The notes: generated by a model from the letters alone, not told the origin. 64,000 bases of DNA from Streptomyces sp. NBC_00154 (GCF_026342835.1 NZ_JAPEMI010000001.1:4408501-4472500); one strand, 5' to 3'; shown: positions 17,905-26,852, numbered from the stretch's first letter. Numbers and translations: made by a program.

Positions 17905-18461
17905 GCTGTGTCGACCTCCGCGGTCAGGGTGGCGAGACGGGTCGATGTGGTGGTCATCCACCGCACGTCGGCGTCCAGATGGGCGAGGGCGTAGTCGGCG
18001 GAGAGCACCGTGCTGAGGTCGGTGCCCGGCGTTGTCTTGAGTTCGGTCAGTTCGCGCATCCGCGCCATGTGGGCGGCACGCTGGGCCTGGAGGTACGCGG
18101 CCGCGTCGGACGTGCGGTCGCTGCCACCGGCGGCAGCCGCGACCAGGATCGAGACGACGACCTTGGCGAAGATCTCGTTCGTCACGAAAGGTGCCGGCGG
18201 GGTGACCTCGTCGGCCCACCTGGCGAGTTCGCGTGACCCTTCGTCCGTGGAGCGGTAGAGGGTGCGCTCGGGGCCACCGTCGGAATCGGTGCCTTCGACG
18301 GCGGCCAGACCGTCACGCACCAGGCGTTGCAGGGTGGTATAGACCTGCCCGTAGGCCAGTGGGCGGGCCTGCGGGAAGCGTTCGTCGTACCGCCGTTTGA
18401 GGTCGTAGCCGTGGCTGGAACCTCCGGCGAGCAGTCCCAGAAGGATATGGCGGGTGCTCAT
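17901..18461 (-). CDS. PadR family transcriptional regulator
   Basis: A 186-residue PadR protein with an N-terminal winged helix (MSTRHILLGLLAGGSSHGYDL, containing the family's SHGYDL motif, then ARPLAYGQVYTTLQRL) and a helical C-terminal dimerisation domain. It heads the exporter operon and is translationally coupled to the ATPase gene. ATG 18461 is preferred because the palindromes at 18472-18495 lie immediately upstream, where an autoregulating PadR would bind. Confidence 0.92.
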   Translation of the reverse strand: MSTRHILLGLLAGGSSHGYDLKRRYDERFPQARPLAYGQVYTTLQRLVRDGLAAVEGTDSDGGPERTLYRSTDEGSRELARWADEVTPPAPFVTNEIFAKVVVSILVAAAAGGSDRTSDAAAYLQAQRAAHMARMRELTELKTTPGTDLSTVLSADYALAHLDADVRWMTTTSTRLATLTAEVDTA

Positions 18462-18471
18462 GAGGCCGACT

Positions 18472-18495
18472 ATATACTCGGTATATGTACTGAGT
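18472..18495. promoter_or_regulatory. Candidate PadR operator
   Basis: Two overlapping palindromes precede the PadR start. ATATAC-TCG-GTATAT (18472-18486) is perfect. ACTC...GAGT over 18476-18495 matches its reverse complement at 16 of 20 positions. The A/T-rich segment probably also holds the -10 region. Confidence 0.55.
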
Positions 18496-18574
18496 GAATA
18501 CTTGACGGTGGGCAACTACCGCAGGAGTGGTGAACCACTGGTGTTTCAGTTGAGTTCGTGCCGGACGCGTGCGG

Positions 18575-21568
18575 CTACTCCGCGACGGCGTACGCCTCCA
18601 CCGACCAGAGCGAGTAGCCGAACTCGGTGGCCCGCCCGTCGCCCTGAATCCTGAGGAAGCGGGTGTCCTTCGCGTCCATCCGGACGGACTCGCGGCCGCC
18701 CTTGCCGTCCCGGACGGTCGCCGCCGTACGCCAGGTGCGGCCGTCCGCGGAGACCTGTACGCGGTAGCGGGAGGCGTACGCGTCCTGCCACTGCAGCACC
18801 ACCTGGCCGATCCTGGCGGGCTCCGTCAGTTCCGCCTGCCACCAGGCGCCGTCCTCGGCCGGGGACGACCAGCGGGTGGTGGGATCGCCGTCCGAGGCGG
18901 CCGCGGCCGGGAAGTCCGGGGTCTCGTCGCCGGACGAGGAGGCGGTGGCGGTGCGGACGAGATCGGGGCCGGCGGTGCGCGGGTAGGCCCGGACCGTGAG
19001 GGTGCTCTCCTCGCCACCGAACCTGAAGGGCACCTCGTACTCGCCGGCCGGCGTGTTCGCCGGGACCGTGATCTCCACCGGGACGTCGGTACGGGACCCG
19101 CGCGGCACCGTCGTCCGACCGGGGACGGACACCTTGATGCCCTTCGGAGCCTTCGCGGTGAGTGCGCCGCGCACCGCGGCGGGGCGGCGGGCGGCGAGCC
19201 GTGCCTCGACCCGCTGCGGGCTGCCGCCGATCTCCGCGTCGGTCTCGCCGCGTACGAGATCGAGCCAGGCGGCGGGTTCGTCGCCGAACCACGGCACGAG
19301 GGCGCGTACCTGGGGGGCTTCGGGTGCGGTGACGGTTCCGGAGACGATCGGCGGCAGCGTGCCCGCGCTCGCGCCCGGGGCCGTCGCCAAGGAGTCCGTG
19401 GGCCAGATCAGCCGGATCGCGTCGGTTCTGAGGCCCTCGGCCGCGGTCTGGGTCCAGCCGGTCCGCGACACCGGGCCGAGGCTGCGCCAGCCCTCGCCCG
19501 GCACATGGGCCTGCAGCGTCGCGTCCGCCCCCACCCCGGGAACGGTCATCGCGGTCACGACCTCCATCGGGCGGGCCCGTTTCAGCCGCACCGTATAGCT
19601 GCCCGGGGCCTCGGTCACCGTGCCGGCGTCCCGGTCCGCGCCAGTCCACGCGTCGGCCTCCTTGCGCACCCGGTCCAGGAACGGACCGAGGACACCCTTG
19701 CCGACCGTCGCGCCGCTCGCCCCGGCGGCCTTCCGCAGCGGCTCCAGCGCCAGCGACGCCTTCCATGCGGCCGCGCCATCGCCGCGCGCCTGGGCCTGCA
19801 GCAGATCGACGGCGAGCTCGCCCGCCCGGCCGTACCGGGCCAACTGCTCGGTCCACGGCCGTACTTCGTCGTCGAGTCGCCCGTCCGCCAGGCCCTTCAG
19901 CCGCTGCGGTGCCTGGCGCATCACCGTGAAGGCGGCCCGCAGCTCGCGCGCCGCGTCCGCCTGCGCCGTCGTATTCGCCGTCGCACGGGACTTCCAGAAC
20001 GCGGCGAAAAGCGGCTGCAGATATGCCGACTCGTCGCTGCCCAGCACGGACGTCGCACTGTTCCGGGCCAGCGCACGCAGCGCCTCCCGGGCCCCCGCGT
20101 CGTCGCCCGCCAGATCGTCGATCGCCGCCTGCCAGGACTCCTGCGGCAGGTAACCCTTCGGGTTCCAGGCGAAGTCGGCGGCGGTGAACAGCGGGATGCG
20201 GGACGCGGACGGCTGCTCCATCGCATTGGCGAGCAGCGCCGCCGAGCCGATCGCGACCGCAGGGTCCCGGCCGGTGTACGGGCCGAGGAAGATACGGTCC
20301 TGCGCGTAGTCGTTGACCGGGTAGTTGTCCATCGTGACGAGCGGATGCCGGAACGTGGCGCGCGCACCGGCCAGTTCCCGTCCGGTGATGGTCCGCGGTA
20401 CGACCCCGACCCCGGTCCAGGCGATCTGCACCCGGTCGTCCAGCTCCTTGGCGAGCGCGGTCCGGTAGTCCGTGGCCCCGTCCTGGTAGAACTCCGTCGG
20501 CATCACCGACAGCGGCTCCGAGCCGGGATGCCGCTGCGCGAGATGCCGGGCGACCTCGCTCGCGACCCGCGCCTGCGCCCTGGCCGCCGCCTCCGGGCCG
20601 CGGCCGAACGTGGCGGCGTCGTTGTCGCAGTGCCATTCGCTGTAGCTGACGTCCTGGAACTGGAGCTGGAAGACGCGCACGCCCAGCGCCCACATCGCGT
20701 CGATCTTCCGGGTCAGTGCCTTCACGTCGCCGTCGGAGGACATGCACATGGCCTGGCCGGGGGCGACCGCCCAGCCGAGGGTCACATGCCGGGCGCGGGC
20801 CCGTTCGGCCAGCGCCCGGAAGTCGGCGCGCCGCTCGGCGGGGTACGGATCGCGCCAGCGGGCTTGCCGGTACGGGTCGTCGCCCGCCGCATAGAGGTAC
20901 CGGTTCTGCTTCGTACGCCCCATGAAGTCGATCTGCGCGAGCCGCTCCTCGCGGGTCCACGGCTGCCCGTAGAACCCCTCGGTCATTCCGCGTACGGCGG
21001 TGCCCGGCCAGTCCCGCACGGTGACCCCGGCGACGCTCCCGTTCCGGACCAGCTGACGCAGCGTCTGCACGGCGTGGAACAGGCCGTCGTCACCGACACC
21101 GTCGAGGGCGACGGTGGAGCGGCCCGCGACCGTGCCGACCGCGATCCGGTAGCCGCCGGACGGCAGATCGGCGCGCTCGGGGGCGCGCAGCGTGCGCAGG
21201 GCGTCCTGCGCGCTGTTGCCGCCGAGCCGGATGACCGGCCCGCGTCCCGGCAGCGCCTCGTGCACGGTCCGCACCCCCGTGTCGCGCAGCACCTGTCTGG
21301 CGGCGTCGACGGCGTACGGATCGGCGTGCGCGTCGGCGACGAGGGTCACCTCGCCGGAGAGCGGTACGGCCGCCCCGGACGCCTTGATGGTCTGGGGCCG
21401 CGGCCACACGGTGGGCAGCGCGCCCTCGTCCGTACGGTCGGGTGTGGTGACGGCGGGGGAGCCGGGGTCCGACGGCGCGGCGAAGGCGGCCGGGGTCCCG
21501 GTGGAGAGCAGTCCGCCGAGCACGGCGACAGCGACGGCGGTCGCGTGCTTGCTGTGCCTGAGCCGCAT
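18575..21568 (-). CDS. Secreted GH84 beta-N-acetylglucosaminidase-like enzyme with a C-terminal F5/8-type module
   Basis: A 997-residue exported glycoside hydrolase. A signal peptide covers about residues 1-30. An alpha/beta N-terminal domain (about 50-165) precedes the GH84 catalytic barrel (about 170-460), which begins VRGMTEGFYGQPWTREER. A helical post-catalytic domain follows, then an NPCBM/NEW3-like beta domain near 760-850 and a discoidin/CBM32-type module (about 855-990) with RWSSPAEDG. GH84 enzymes use a double Asp: one polarises the acetamido group and the next is the acid/base. Here the pair reads Q305-D306 in the motif FQLQFQDVSYSEW, so the first Asp is replaced. The likely substrates are GlcNAc-containing glycans, but activity is uncertain. 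ATG 21568 has a GAGGGAG site and begins a clean signal peptide. Confidence 0.88.
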   Translation of the reverse strand: MRLRHSKHATAVAVAVLGGLLSTGTPAAFAAPSDPGSPAVTTPDRTDEGALPTVWPRPQTIKASGAAVPLSGEVTLVADAHADPYAVDAARQVLRDTGVRTVHEALPGRGPVIRLGGNSAQDALRTLRAPERADLPSGGYRIAVGTVAGRSTVALDGVGDDGLFHAVQTLRQLVRNGSVAGVTVRDWPGTAVRGMTEGFYGQPWTREERLAQIDFMGRTKQNRYLYAAGDDPYRQARWRDPYPAERRADFRALAERARARHVTLGWAVAPGQAMCMSSDGDVKALTRKIDAMWALGVRVFQLQFQDVSYSEWHCDNDAATFGRGPEAAARAQARVASEVARHLAQRHPGSEPLSVMPTEFYQDGATDYRTALAKELDDRVQIAWTGVGVVPRTITGRELAGARATFRHPLVTMDNYPVNDYAQDRIFLGPYTGRDPAVAIGSAALLANAMEQPSASRIPLFTAADFAWNPKGYLPQESWQAAIDDLAGDDAGAREALRALARNSATSVLGSDESAYLQPLFAAFWKSRATANTTAQADAARELRAAFTVMRQAPQRLKGLADGRLDDEVRPWTEQLARYGRAGELAVDLLQAQARGDGAAAWKASLALEPLRKAAGASGATVGKGVLGPFLDRVRKEADAWTGADRDAGTVTEAPGSYTVRLKRARPMEVVTAMTVPGVGADATLQAHVPGEGWRSLGPVSRTGWTQTAAEGLRTDAIRLIWPTDSLATAPGASAGTLPPIVSGTVTAPEAPQVRALVPWFGDEPAAWLDLVRGETDAEIGGSPQRVEARLAARRPAAVRGALTAKAPKGIKVSVPGRTTVPRGSRTDVPVEITVPANTPAGEYEVPFRFGGEESTLTVRAYPRTAGPDLVRTATASSSGDETPDFPAAAASDGDPTTRWSSPAEDGAWWQAELTEPARIGQVVLQWQDAYASRYRVQVSADGRTWRTAATVRDGKGGRESVRMDAKDTRFLRIQGDGRATEFGYSLWSVEAYAVAE

Positions 21569-21878
21569 GCCGTACTCCCTCGCTCCCACCGATGGGCTCC
21601 GAGCCCACCACCCCACGCGTGAGGGTGTCAATGCGTGTGGCCGTTGTGCCGTATATGCCCGTTGTGACGGATGGGGCGGGGTGCCGGGGATGACCGGCCG
21701 GCCGCAGCAGAGACGCCGTCGAATGGCCGAATACGGCGGACAACTTGCGGGTAACTGGCCGCTGAGGAACGGAATGTGACCCGGAGCACGTTGACGTCGT
21801 TGTCGTAACGCCTATGTCTGCGGCTGCGTCCGCTGGGTAGGCCTGCTGTGTCCAGTTCTCCACGGCCAGGAGGCCGCC
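21569..21878. other. Divergent promoter region, GH84 gene / malQ operon
   Basis: This 310-nt gap lies between divergent genes. It carries an imperfect 18-bp tandem repeat (TGGCCGTTGTGCCGTATA then TGCCCGTTGTGACGGATG) near 21641-21676, a possible regulator site, and the AGGAGG site of the downstream small gene near 21870. I see no gene in it. Confidence 0.4.
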
Positions 21879-22109
21879 ATGCCCGCTGCCGCGCAGCTTC
21901 TGCTCTCCGCCCTGTCCAAACAGGTGCCGGACCCCGGACCGTTGACCGGCGAGCCCGCGTTCGCCGATGCCATACCCCTGACCAGCGAGCCGCCGCTCGC
22001 CGATGCCACACCCCTGACCAGCGAGCCGCCGCTCGCCGTCACCGCCCCACTGACCAGCGAGCCGACCGCCCCCGGCACCGCGCGGGGCACGGAGTCCCCA
22101 GGAGTCTGA
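21879..22109 (+). CDS. Small protein with four 12-residue repeats, upstream of malQ
   Basis: A 76-residue protein I do not recognise. It begins at an ATG with a strong AGGAGG site. It opens with about 21 residues (AAAQLLLSALSKQVPDPGP) followed by four tandem 12-residue repeats at residues 22-69, consensus LTSEPPLADATP. It is acidic and Pro/Thr rich with no membrane segment. Its TGA stop is immediately followed by the malQ ATG with no spacer, so the two are translationally coupled. GC-rich codon third positions continue through it. It may be a leader or partner protein for the glucanotransferase, or a repeat-expanded non-functional leader. Confidence 0.6.
   Translation: MPAAAQLLLSALSKQVPDPGPLTGEPAFADAIPLTSEPPLADATPLTSEPPLAVTAPLTSEPTAPGTARGTESPGV
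21942..22085 (+). repeat. Four 36-bp tandem repeats inside the small ORF
   Basis: Four in-frame 36-bp units encode residues 22-33, 34-45, 46-57 and 58-69. Units 2 and 3 are nearly identical over CTGACCAGCGAGCCGCCGCT; units 1 and 4 have drifted. Confidence 0.8.
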
Positions 22110-24326
22110 ATGGGCTTGTCCCGGCTCGCCGCACTGCACGGCGTCGCCACCTCCTACGCACCGTCCGCGGATGTCACTGTGTCCGTACCCGACGACACGG
22201 TCATCGCCGTGCTCGCCGCGCTCGGCGTGGACGCCGCCACCCCTGAAGCGGTGCAGGAATCGCTTGCCGCCGCGGAGTCGGTGGCCGCCTCCCGGCTGCT
22301 CCCGCCCACGCTGGTGGTGTGGACCGGGGATCCGCTGCCGGCCGCGCTGACCGCGCTGCGGCCCGGTACGACGCTGGACATCGAGCCCGAGGACGCGGCC
22401 GGTTCGCCTCCCCCGCCTCGGATGCGGGTGCCGAGCGGACAACCGGATCCGGCCGTTTCGGCGACGGTCGGCACGGTCAGCGGAACCGGCAGTACCGGTT
22501 CCGCTCCCGGTACACCCGCCCCGACCCCCGCCTGGTGGGCCGAACCCCCGCTCGGGGTACACCGGTTGACCGTCCGCGCCCAGGACGGCCGGACCGTGAC
22601 CACCACCCTGATCGTCGCCCCGGCCCGGGTACCCCAGCCGCCGCGGCGCACCCACGGTTTCCTCGTCCAGCTCTACTCCCTGCTCTCCGGCCGCTCCTGG
22701 GGCATGGGTGACCTCGGTGATCTCGCCGATCTCGCCGCCTGGTCGGGGCGGACCCTCGGCGCCGGGTTCGTCCAGGTCAACCCGCTGCACGCCGCCGTGC
22801 CGGGTACACCCACCGACCCGTCGCCGTACCGCCCGTCCTCGCGCCGCTTCCCCGACCCCGTCCATCTGCACGTCGAGTCGATCCCGGAGTACGGGCACGT
22901 ACAGGACCGGGCCGCCCTCGACGACCTGCGGCAGAGCGCCGAAACACTGAGCGACACCGTGCTGAACAAGGGCGCCCTGATCGACCGGGACGCCGTCTGG
23001 GACCTCAAGCGTCAGGCTCTCGAACTCGTACAGAAGGTGCCGCTGACCCCCGGCCGGCGTGCCGCGTACTGCGACTTCCTCGCCACCCAGGGGCAGGCCC
23101 TGGAGGACCACGCCCTGTGGTGCGCCCTTGCGGAGGTACACGGCTCCGACTGGCACGCCTGGCCGTCCGCACTGCGCGACCCCCGCTCCCCGCAGGTCGC
23201 CCGCGCGCGTGCCGAGCTGCTCGACCGGGTCGACTTCCACTGCCGGCTCGCCTGGCTGACCGACAACCAGCTCGCCGCCGCCCAGAGCGTCGCGCGGGAC
23301 GCCGGGATGGCCGTCGGCATCGTCCACGACCTCGCAGTCGGCGTGCACCCCGGCGGTGCCGACGCCTGGGCCCAGCAGGACGCCTTCGCGCACGGCATGT
23401 CGGTCGGCGCGCCCCCGGACGCCTTCAACGCGCGCGGTCAGGACTGGGGGCTGCCCCCGTGGCGCCCCGACGTCCTCGCCGCGTCCGGCTACGGCCCGTA
23501 CCGCGCGCTGCTGCGCGGCCTCCTCGCCCACGCCGGCGCCCTGCGCATCGACCACGTCATGGGCCTGTTCCGGCTCTGGTGGGTCCCCGAGGGAAGACCG
23601 CCCACCGACGGCACGTACGTGAGCCATGACGCCGAGGCGATGCTCGCCGTCCTCGTCCTGGAGGCGCACCGGGCCGGTGCGGTCGTCATAGGGGAGGACC
23701 TCGGCACGGTCGAACCGGGCGTACGCGAGGCGCTCGCCCGGCGCGGAGTGCTCGGCACCTCCGTGCTCTGGTTCGAGCGCGACTGGACGGGCACCGGCCG
23801 CCCGCTGCCCCCGGAGCGCTGGCGGGAAGGCTGCCTCGCCACCGCCACCACCCACGACCTGCCGTCCACCGCCGCCCGGCTGACCGGCGACCATGTGACA
23901 CTCCGCCACCGCCTGGGACTGCTCACCCGCACCCTGGAGCAGGAACAGGCCGAGGACGCCGCCGACACCGCCACATGGCTCGGCCTGCTCGCCCGGCTTG
24001 GCATGCTGCCGGAGGGGGAGGGCGACGAGGAGGGGGCGGTCCGCGCCGTCCACCGCTTCCTGCTGCGCACCCCTGCCCGCATGGTCGGCGTCTGGCTCCC
24101 GGACACGGTCGGCGACCGCCGTCCGCAGAATCTGCCCGGCACCTGGGACCAGTACCCCAACTGGCGGCTGCCCGTCGCGGATGCGGAAGGCCACCCGGTC
24201 ACCCTGGAGGAGCTTGCGTCGTCGCCGCGTCTGCACCATCTGATGGAGGTACTGAAGCCCGTGGACAGGCGCCCGAAAGAACAGTCGACGCACCGTACGG
24301 CACCCCCGGGCGCGCGCCGCTCCTAG
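22110..24326 (+). CDS. malQ: 4-alpha-glucanotransferase (amylomaltase, GH77)
   Basis: A 738-residue cytoplasmic GH77 enzyme that transfers alpha-1,4-glucan segments during maltodextrin and glycogen metabolism. An N-terminal beta domain (about 1-185) carries a Gly/Ser/Thr-rich insertion near 110-135. The barrel begins RSWGMGDLGDLADLAAW. The catalytic nucleophile is D481 in RIDHVMGLFRLWW and the acid/base is E529 in VVIGEDLG. The third carboxylate lies in THDLPSTAARLTG. Length is typical of the actinobacterial long form. It is coupled to the repeat-containing small gene upstream. Confidence 0.95.
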   Translation: MGLSRLAALHGVATSYAPSADVTVSVPDDTVIAVLAALGVDAATPEAVQESLAAAESVAASRLLPPTLVVWTGDPLPAALTALRPGTTLDIEPEDAAGSPPPPRMRVPSGQPDPAVSATVGTVSGTGSTGSAPGTPAPTPAWWAEPPLGVHRLTVRAQDGRTVTTTLIVAPARVPQPPRRTHGFLVQLYSLLSGRSWGMGDLGDLADLAAWSGRTLGAGFVQVNPLHAAVPGTPTDPSPYRPSSRRFPDPVHLHVESIPEYGHVQDRAALDDLRQSAETLSDTVLNKGALIDRDAVWDLKRQALELVQKVPLTPGRRAAYCDFLATQGQALEDHALWCALAEVHGSDWHAWPSALRDPRSPQVARARAELLDRVDFHCRLAWLTDNQLAAAQSVARDAGMAVGIVHDLAVGVHPGGADAWAQQDAFAHGMSVGAPPDAFNARGQDWGLPPWRPDVLAASGYGPYRALLRGLLAHAGALRIDHVMGLFRLWWVPEGRPPTDGTYVSHDAEAMLAVLVLEAHRAGAVVIGEDLGTVEPGVREALARRGVLGTSVLWFERDWTGTGRPLPPERWREGCLATATTHDLPSTAARLTGDHVTLRHRLGLLTRTLEQEQAEDAADTATWLGLLARLGMLPEGEGDEEGAVRAVHRFLLRTPARMVGVWLPDTVGDRRPQNLPGTWDQYPNWRLPVADAEGHPVTLEELASSPRLHHLMEVLKPVDRRPKEQSTHRTAPPGARRS

Positions 24327-24346
24327 ACGTTCGCTACGTTTGCACC

Positions 24347-24577
24347 GTGGACAAGAAGAACGCAATGCGCGCCGGCGCCGTGGCGGCCGGTACGACGCTG
24401 ATGATGCTGCTCATGTCGTCCCCCGCGCTTGCGCTGACCCGTGACGACGGTGACGACCCCGGCCCCGGCCTGAGCGTGATGGACACGATCGGCCTCTACG
24501 TCGTGGCACCCATCGGCCTGTTCGTGATCATCGTGGGCCTGGTCATGCTCCTGGACAAGTCCAAGAAGCAGGCCTGA
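24347..24577 (+). CDS. Small single-pass membrane protein
   Basis: A 76-residue protein starting at GTG, 20 nt after malQ. It has a cleavable-looking signal peptide ending ALA near residue 29, a short acidic extracellular segment (TRDDGDDPGPG), one membrane helix (about 47-69, GLYVVAPIGLFVIIVGLVML) and a basic KSKKQA tail. The function is unknown. The same-strand spacing suggests cotranscription with malQ, but the functions need not be linked. Confidence 0.75.
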   Translation: MDKKNAMRAGAVAAGTTLMMLLMSSPALALTRDDGDDPGPGLSVMDTIGLYVVAPIGLFVIIVGLVMLLDKSKKQA

Positions 24578-24626
24578 CCCTCCCGCTGCGCGGCCCGGGC
24601 CCGCGTAGTTCCACCAGCGCTTTTTT

Positions 24627-24666
24627 CAGGGCGCCCCGAAGTGTGTGAGCACTTCGGGGCGCCCTG
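24627..24666 (+). terminator. 17-bp stem terminator
   Basis: A perfect 17-bp inverted repeat (24627-24643 with 24650-24666, arm CAGGGCGCCCCGAAGTG) and a 6-nt loop lie between the small membrane protein gene and the LysR gene. There is no T-tract on the plus strand. Confidence 0.8.
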
Positions 24667-24720
24667 CTCCGCGTTCCGGGCCGGACGGGCCGGGCCTGCC
24701 TCGGCGGCTAATGTGCGGAC

Positions 24721-25641
24721 ATGACCGAGTGGGACATCAAGAAGCTCAGGATCCTGCGCGTGCTGAGCGAGCGCGGGACCGTCACGGCGACCGCCGAGGC
24801 GCTGCTGATGACCCCCTCGGCAGTGTCCCAGCAGCTCTCCAACCTGGCCAAACAGCTCGGCGTACCCCTGCTGGAAGCCCAGGGCCGCCGGGTCCGGCTC
24901 ACCGACGCCGCACATCTCGTGCTCCGCCACGCCGAAGCGGTTTTCGCCCAACTGGAACGCGCCGAGGCGGAGTTGACGGGATATCTGCGGGGCGAGGCGG
25001 GGGAGGTGCGGGTCGGCGCGTTCCCGACGGCCGTGCCCGCCCTCGTCGTGCCGGCGGTCCGGCTCCTGTGCGCCGACGACCGGCCCGGACCGTCCGTGCG
25101 GGTACGGGAGGCGGAGGCCGCGGAGGCGTACGAACTCCTGTCGGCCGGCGACGTCGATCTCGCGCTCTCCCTCGCCGCGCACGCGCCGACCGCCCACGAC
25201 CCCCGCTTCACCCTCCTCCCTCTGCTCGCCGACCCGCTCGATGTCGCCCTCCCCGCCGGACACCGGCTGGCGGAGGCCCCGGGGCTGCGGCTGGCCGACC
25301 TCGCGGCCGAGCCGTGGATCTTCGGTGGCTCGGGCCCCTGGTCGGAGATCACCACGGCCGCGTGCGAGGCCGCCGGGTTCGTACCCGAGCAGGCGCACAG
25401 CGCCTCCGGGTGGACCGCGATCCTCGCCATGGTCGAAGCGGGCATGGGTGTCGCGCTGATCCCGCGGATGGCGTCGGCGGAGCGCCGTAGGGGTGTGGTG
25501 ATGCGTGTCCTGGAGGCGGACCTGCCCCGGCGCCATGTGGTCGCCGCCGTACGGCAGGGTGCGGAGGACGGGCCGGCGGTGGCCCGGGTCCTGGCCGCGC
25601 TTCAGCAGGTCAGCGCGGTCCGCGCAGAACCATTCAGCTGA
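24721..25641 (+). CDS. LysR family transcriptional regulator
   Basis: A 306-residue LysR-type regulator. The N-terminal winged helix (residues 5-64) contains LRILRVLSERGTVTATAEAL and SAVSQQLSNLAKQLG. The C-terminal part (about 95-300) is the LysR substrate-binding domain. It precedes the allantoicase gene on the same strand with a 65-nt gap; direct control of that gene is possible but not shown by the sequence. Confidence 0.93.
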   Translation: MTEWDIKKLRILRVLSERGTVTATAEALLMTPSAVSQQLSNLAKQLGVPLLEAQGRRVRLTDAAHLVLRHAEAVFAQLERAEAELTGYLRGEAGEVRVGAFPTAVPALVVPAVRLLCADDRPGPSVRVREAEAAEAYELLSAGDVDLALSLAAHAPTAHDPRFTLLPLLADPLDVALPAGHRLAEAPGLRLADLAAEPWIFGGSGPWSEITTAACEAAGFVPEQAHSASGWTAILAMVEAGMGVALIPRMASAERRRGVVMRVLEADLPRRHVVAAVRQGAEDGPAVARVLAALQQVSAVRAEPFS

Positions 25642-25656
25642 GCTGAAAGAACCGTG

Positions 25657-25668
25657 CGAAAACTTTCG
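25657..25668. promoter_or_regulatory. Candidate operator upstream of allantoicase
   Basis: CGAAA-AC-TTTCG is a short perfect inverted repeat 39 nt before the allantoicase ATG. GAAA/TTTC-type palindromes are known for allantoin regulators of the AllR type, so this is a reasonable but weak candidate. Confidence 0.35.
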
Positions 25669-25706
25669 ATGGACCTGATGGGTCGCCCGGTACGACAGTT
25701 CCGCAC

Positions 25707-26852
25707 ATGACCTCCGACGTGAACGAGAACCCTGCCAAGGACAACGACCCCCACGCCAATGACGCGGCCCCGTACGGCGGGGGCGACCCGTACGCCGACT
25801 ACCGCACCGGCGACTTCCCCTTCACCGAACTGGTGGACCTCGCCGACCGTCGCCTGGGCGCGGGCGTGGTCGCCGCGAACGACGAGTTCTTCGCCGAGCG
25901 CGAGAACCTGCTGAACCGCGAACGCGCCGTGTTCGACCCCGAGCACTTCGGGCACAAGGGCAAGATCATGGACGGCTGGGAGACCCGGCGCCGCCGCGGC
26001 ACCGACGCCGCACACCCCTTCCCGGCCCCCGAGGACCACGACTGGGCCCTCGTCCGACTCGGCGCCCCCGGCATCATCCGCGGCATCGTCGTCGACACCG
26101 CCCACTTCCGCGGCAACTACCCGCAGCGCGTCTCGGTGCAGGCGACATCGGTCGAGGGCTCACCCAGCCCCTCGGAACTCCTTGCCGACGACGTGAAGTG
26201 GGAGGAGATCGTCCCGCCGACCCCTGTACGTGGCCACGCCGCCAACGGCTTCGAGATCACCGGCGGCCGCCGCTACACCCACATCCGCCTCTGCCAGCAC
26301 CCCGACGGCGGCGTCGCCCGCCTCCGCGTCCACGGCGAGGTGGTTCCCGACCCCGCCTGGCTGGCGACCCTCGGCACGATCGACCTGATCGCGGTCCTCA
26401 ACGGCGGCGCGTACGAGGACGCCTCGGACCGCTTCTACTCCTCACCGACCCAGATCATCCTGCCCGGCACCTCCCGCAAGATGGACGACGGCTGGGAGAA
26501 CCGCCGCCGCCGCATCCGGGACACGAACGACTGGGTCCGCTTCCGCCTGGTCGCCCAGGGGGCGGTCCGCGCGGTCGAGATCGACACGGCCTGCCTCAAG
26601 GGCAATGCGGCCGGCTGGATCGCCCTCCAGGGCCGCAACGGCGAGACGGGCGAATGGTTCGAAATCATCCCCCGCACCAAGCTCCAGCCCGACACCCTCC
26701 ACCGCTTCCTGCTCCACGCCCAGGCAGTGGTCACCCACGTCCGCCTCGACGCCTTCCCGGACGGCGGAGTGGCCCGCATGCGCCTGCACGGCACACTCAC
26801 GGAACCGGGCGCCGCCGAACTGGCGGCACGCTACGAGGAGTCGGGCGCGTAA
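25707..26852 (+). CDS. alc: Allantoicase
   Basis: A 381-residue enzyme of purine-ureide catabolism that hydrolyses allantoate to ureidoglycolate and urea. It has the duplicated allantoicase beta-sandwich fold: repeat one (about 75-195) and repeat two (about 245-370) each contain a GWE(T/N)RRRR motif, a DTA(H/C)(F/L)(R/K)GN motif and a PDGGVAR(L/M)R(L/V)HG motif. Length is typical. No allantoinase gene lies within the window on this side, so the rest of the pathway must be elsewhere. Confidence 0.96.
   Translation: MTSDVNENPAKDNDPHANDAAPYGGGDPYADYRTGDFPFTELVDLADRRLGAGVVAANDEFFAERENLLNRERAVFDPEHFGHKGKIMDGWETRRRRGTDAAHPFPAPEDHDWALVRLGAPGIIRGIVVDTAHFRGNYPQRVSVQATSVEGSPSPSELLADDVKWEEIVPPTPVRGHAANGFEITGGRRYTHIRLCQHPDGGVARLRVHGEVVPDPAWLATLGTIDLIAVLNGGAYEDASDRFYSSPTQIILPGTSRKMDDGWENRRRRIRDTNDWVRFRLVAQGAVRAVEIDTACLKGNAAGWIALQGRNGETGEWFEIIPRTKLQPDTLHRFLLHAQAVVTHVRLDAFPDGGVARMRLHGTLTEPGAAELAARYEESGA

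Noticed and set aside
21090..24365. 1,091-codon minus-strand frame opposite malQ
   Set aside because: It runs across malQ and into the GH84 gene in another frame; malQ on the plus strand has all catalytic motifs, so this is a shadow.
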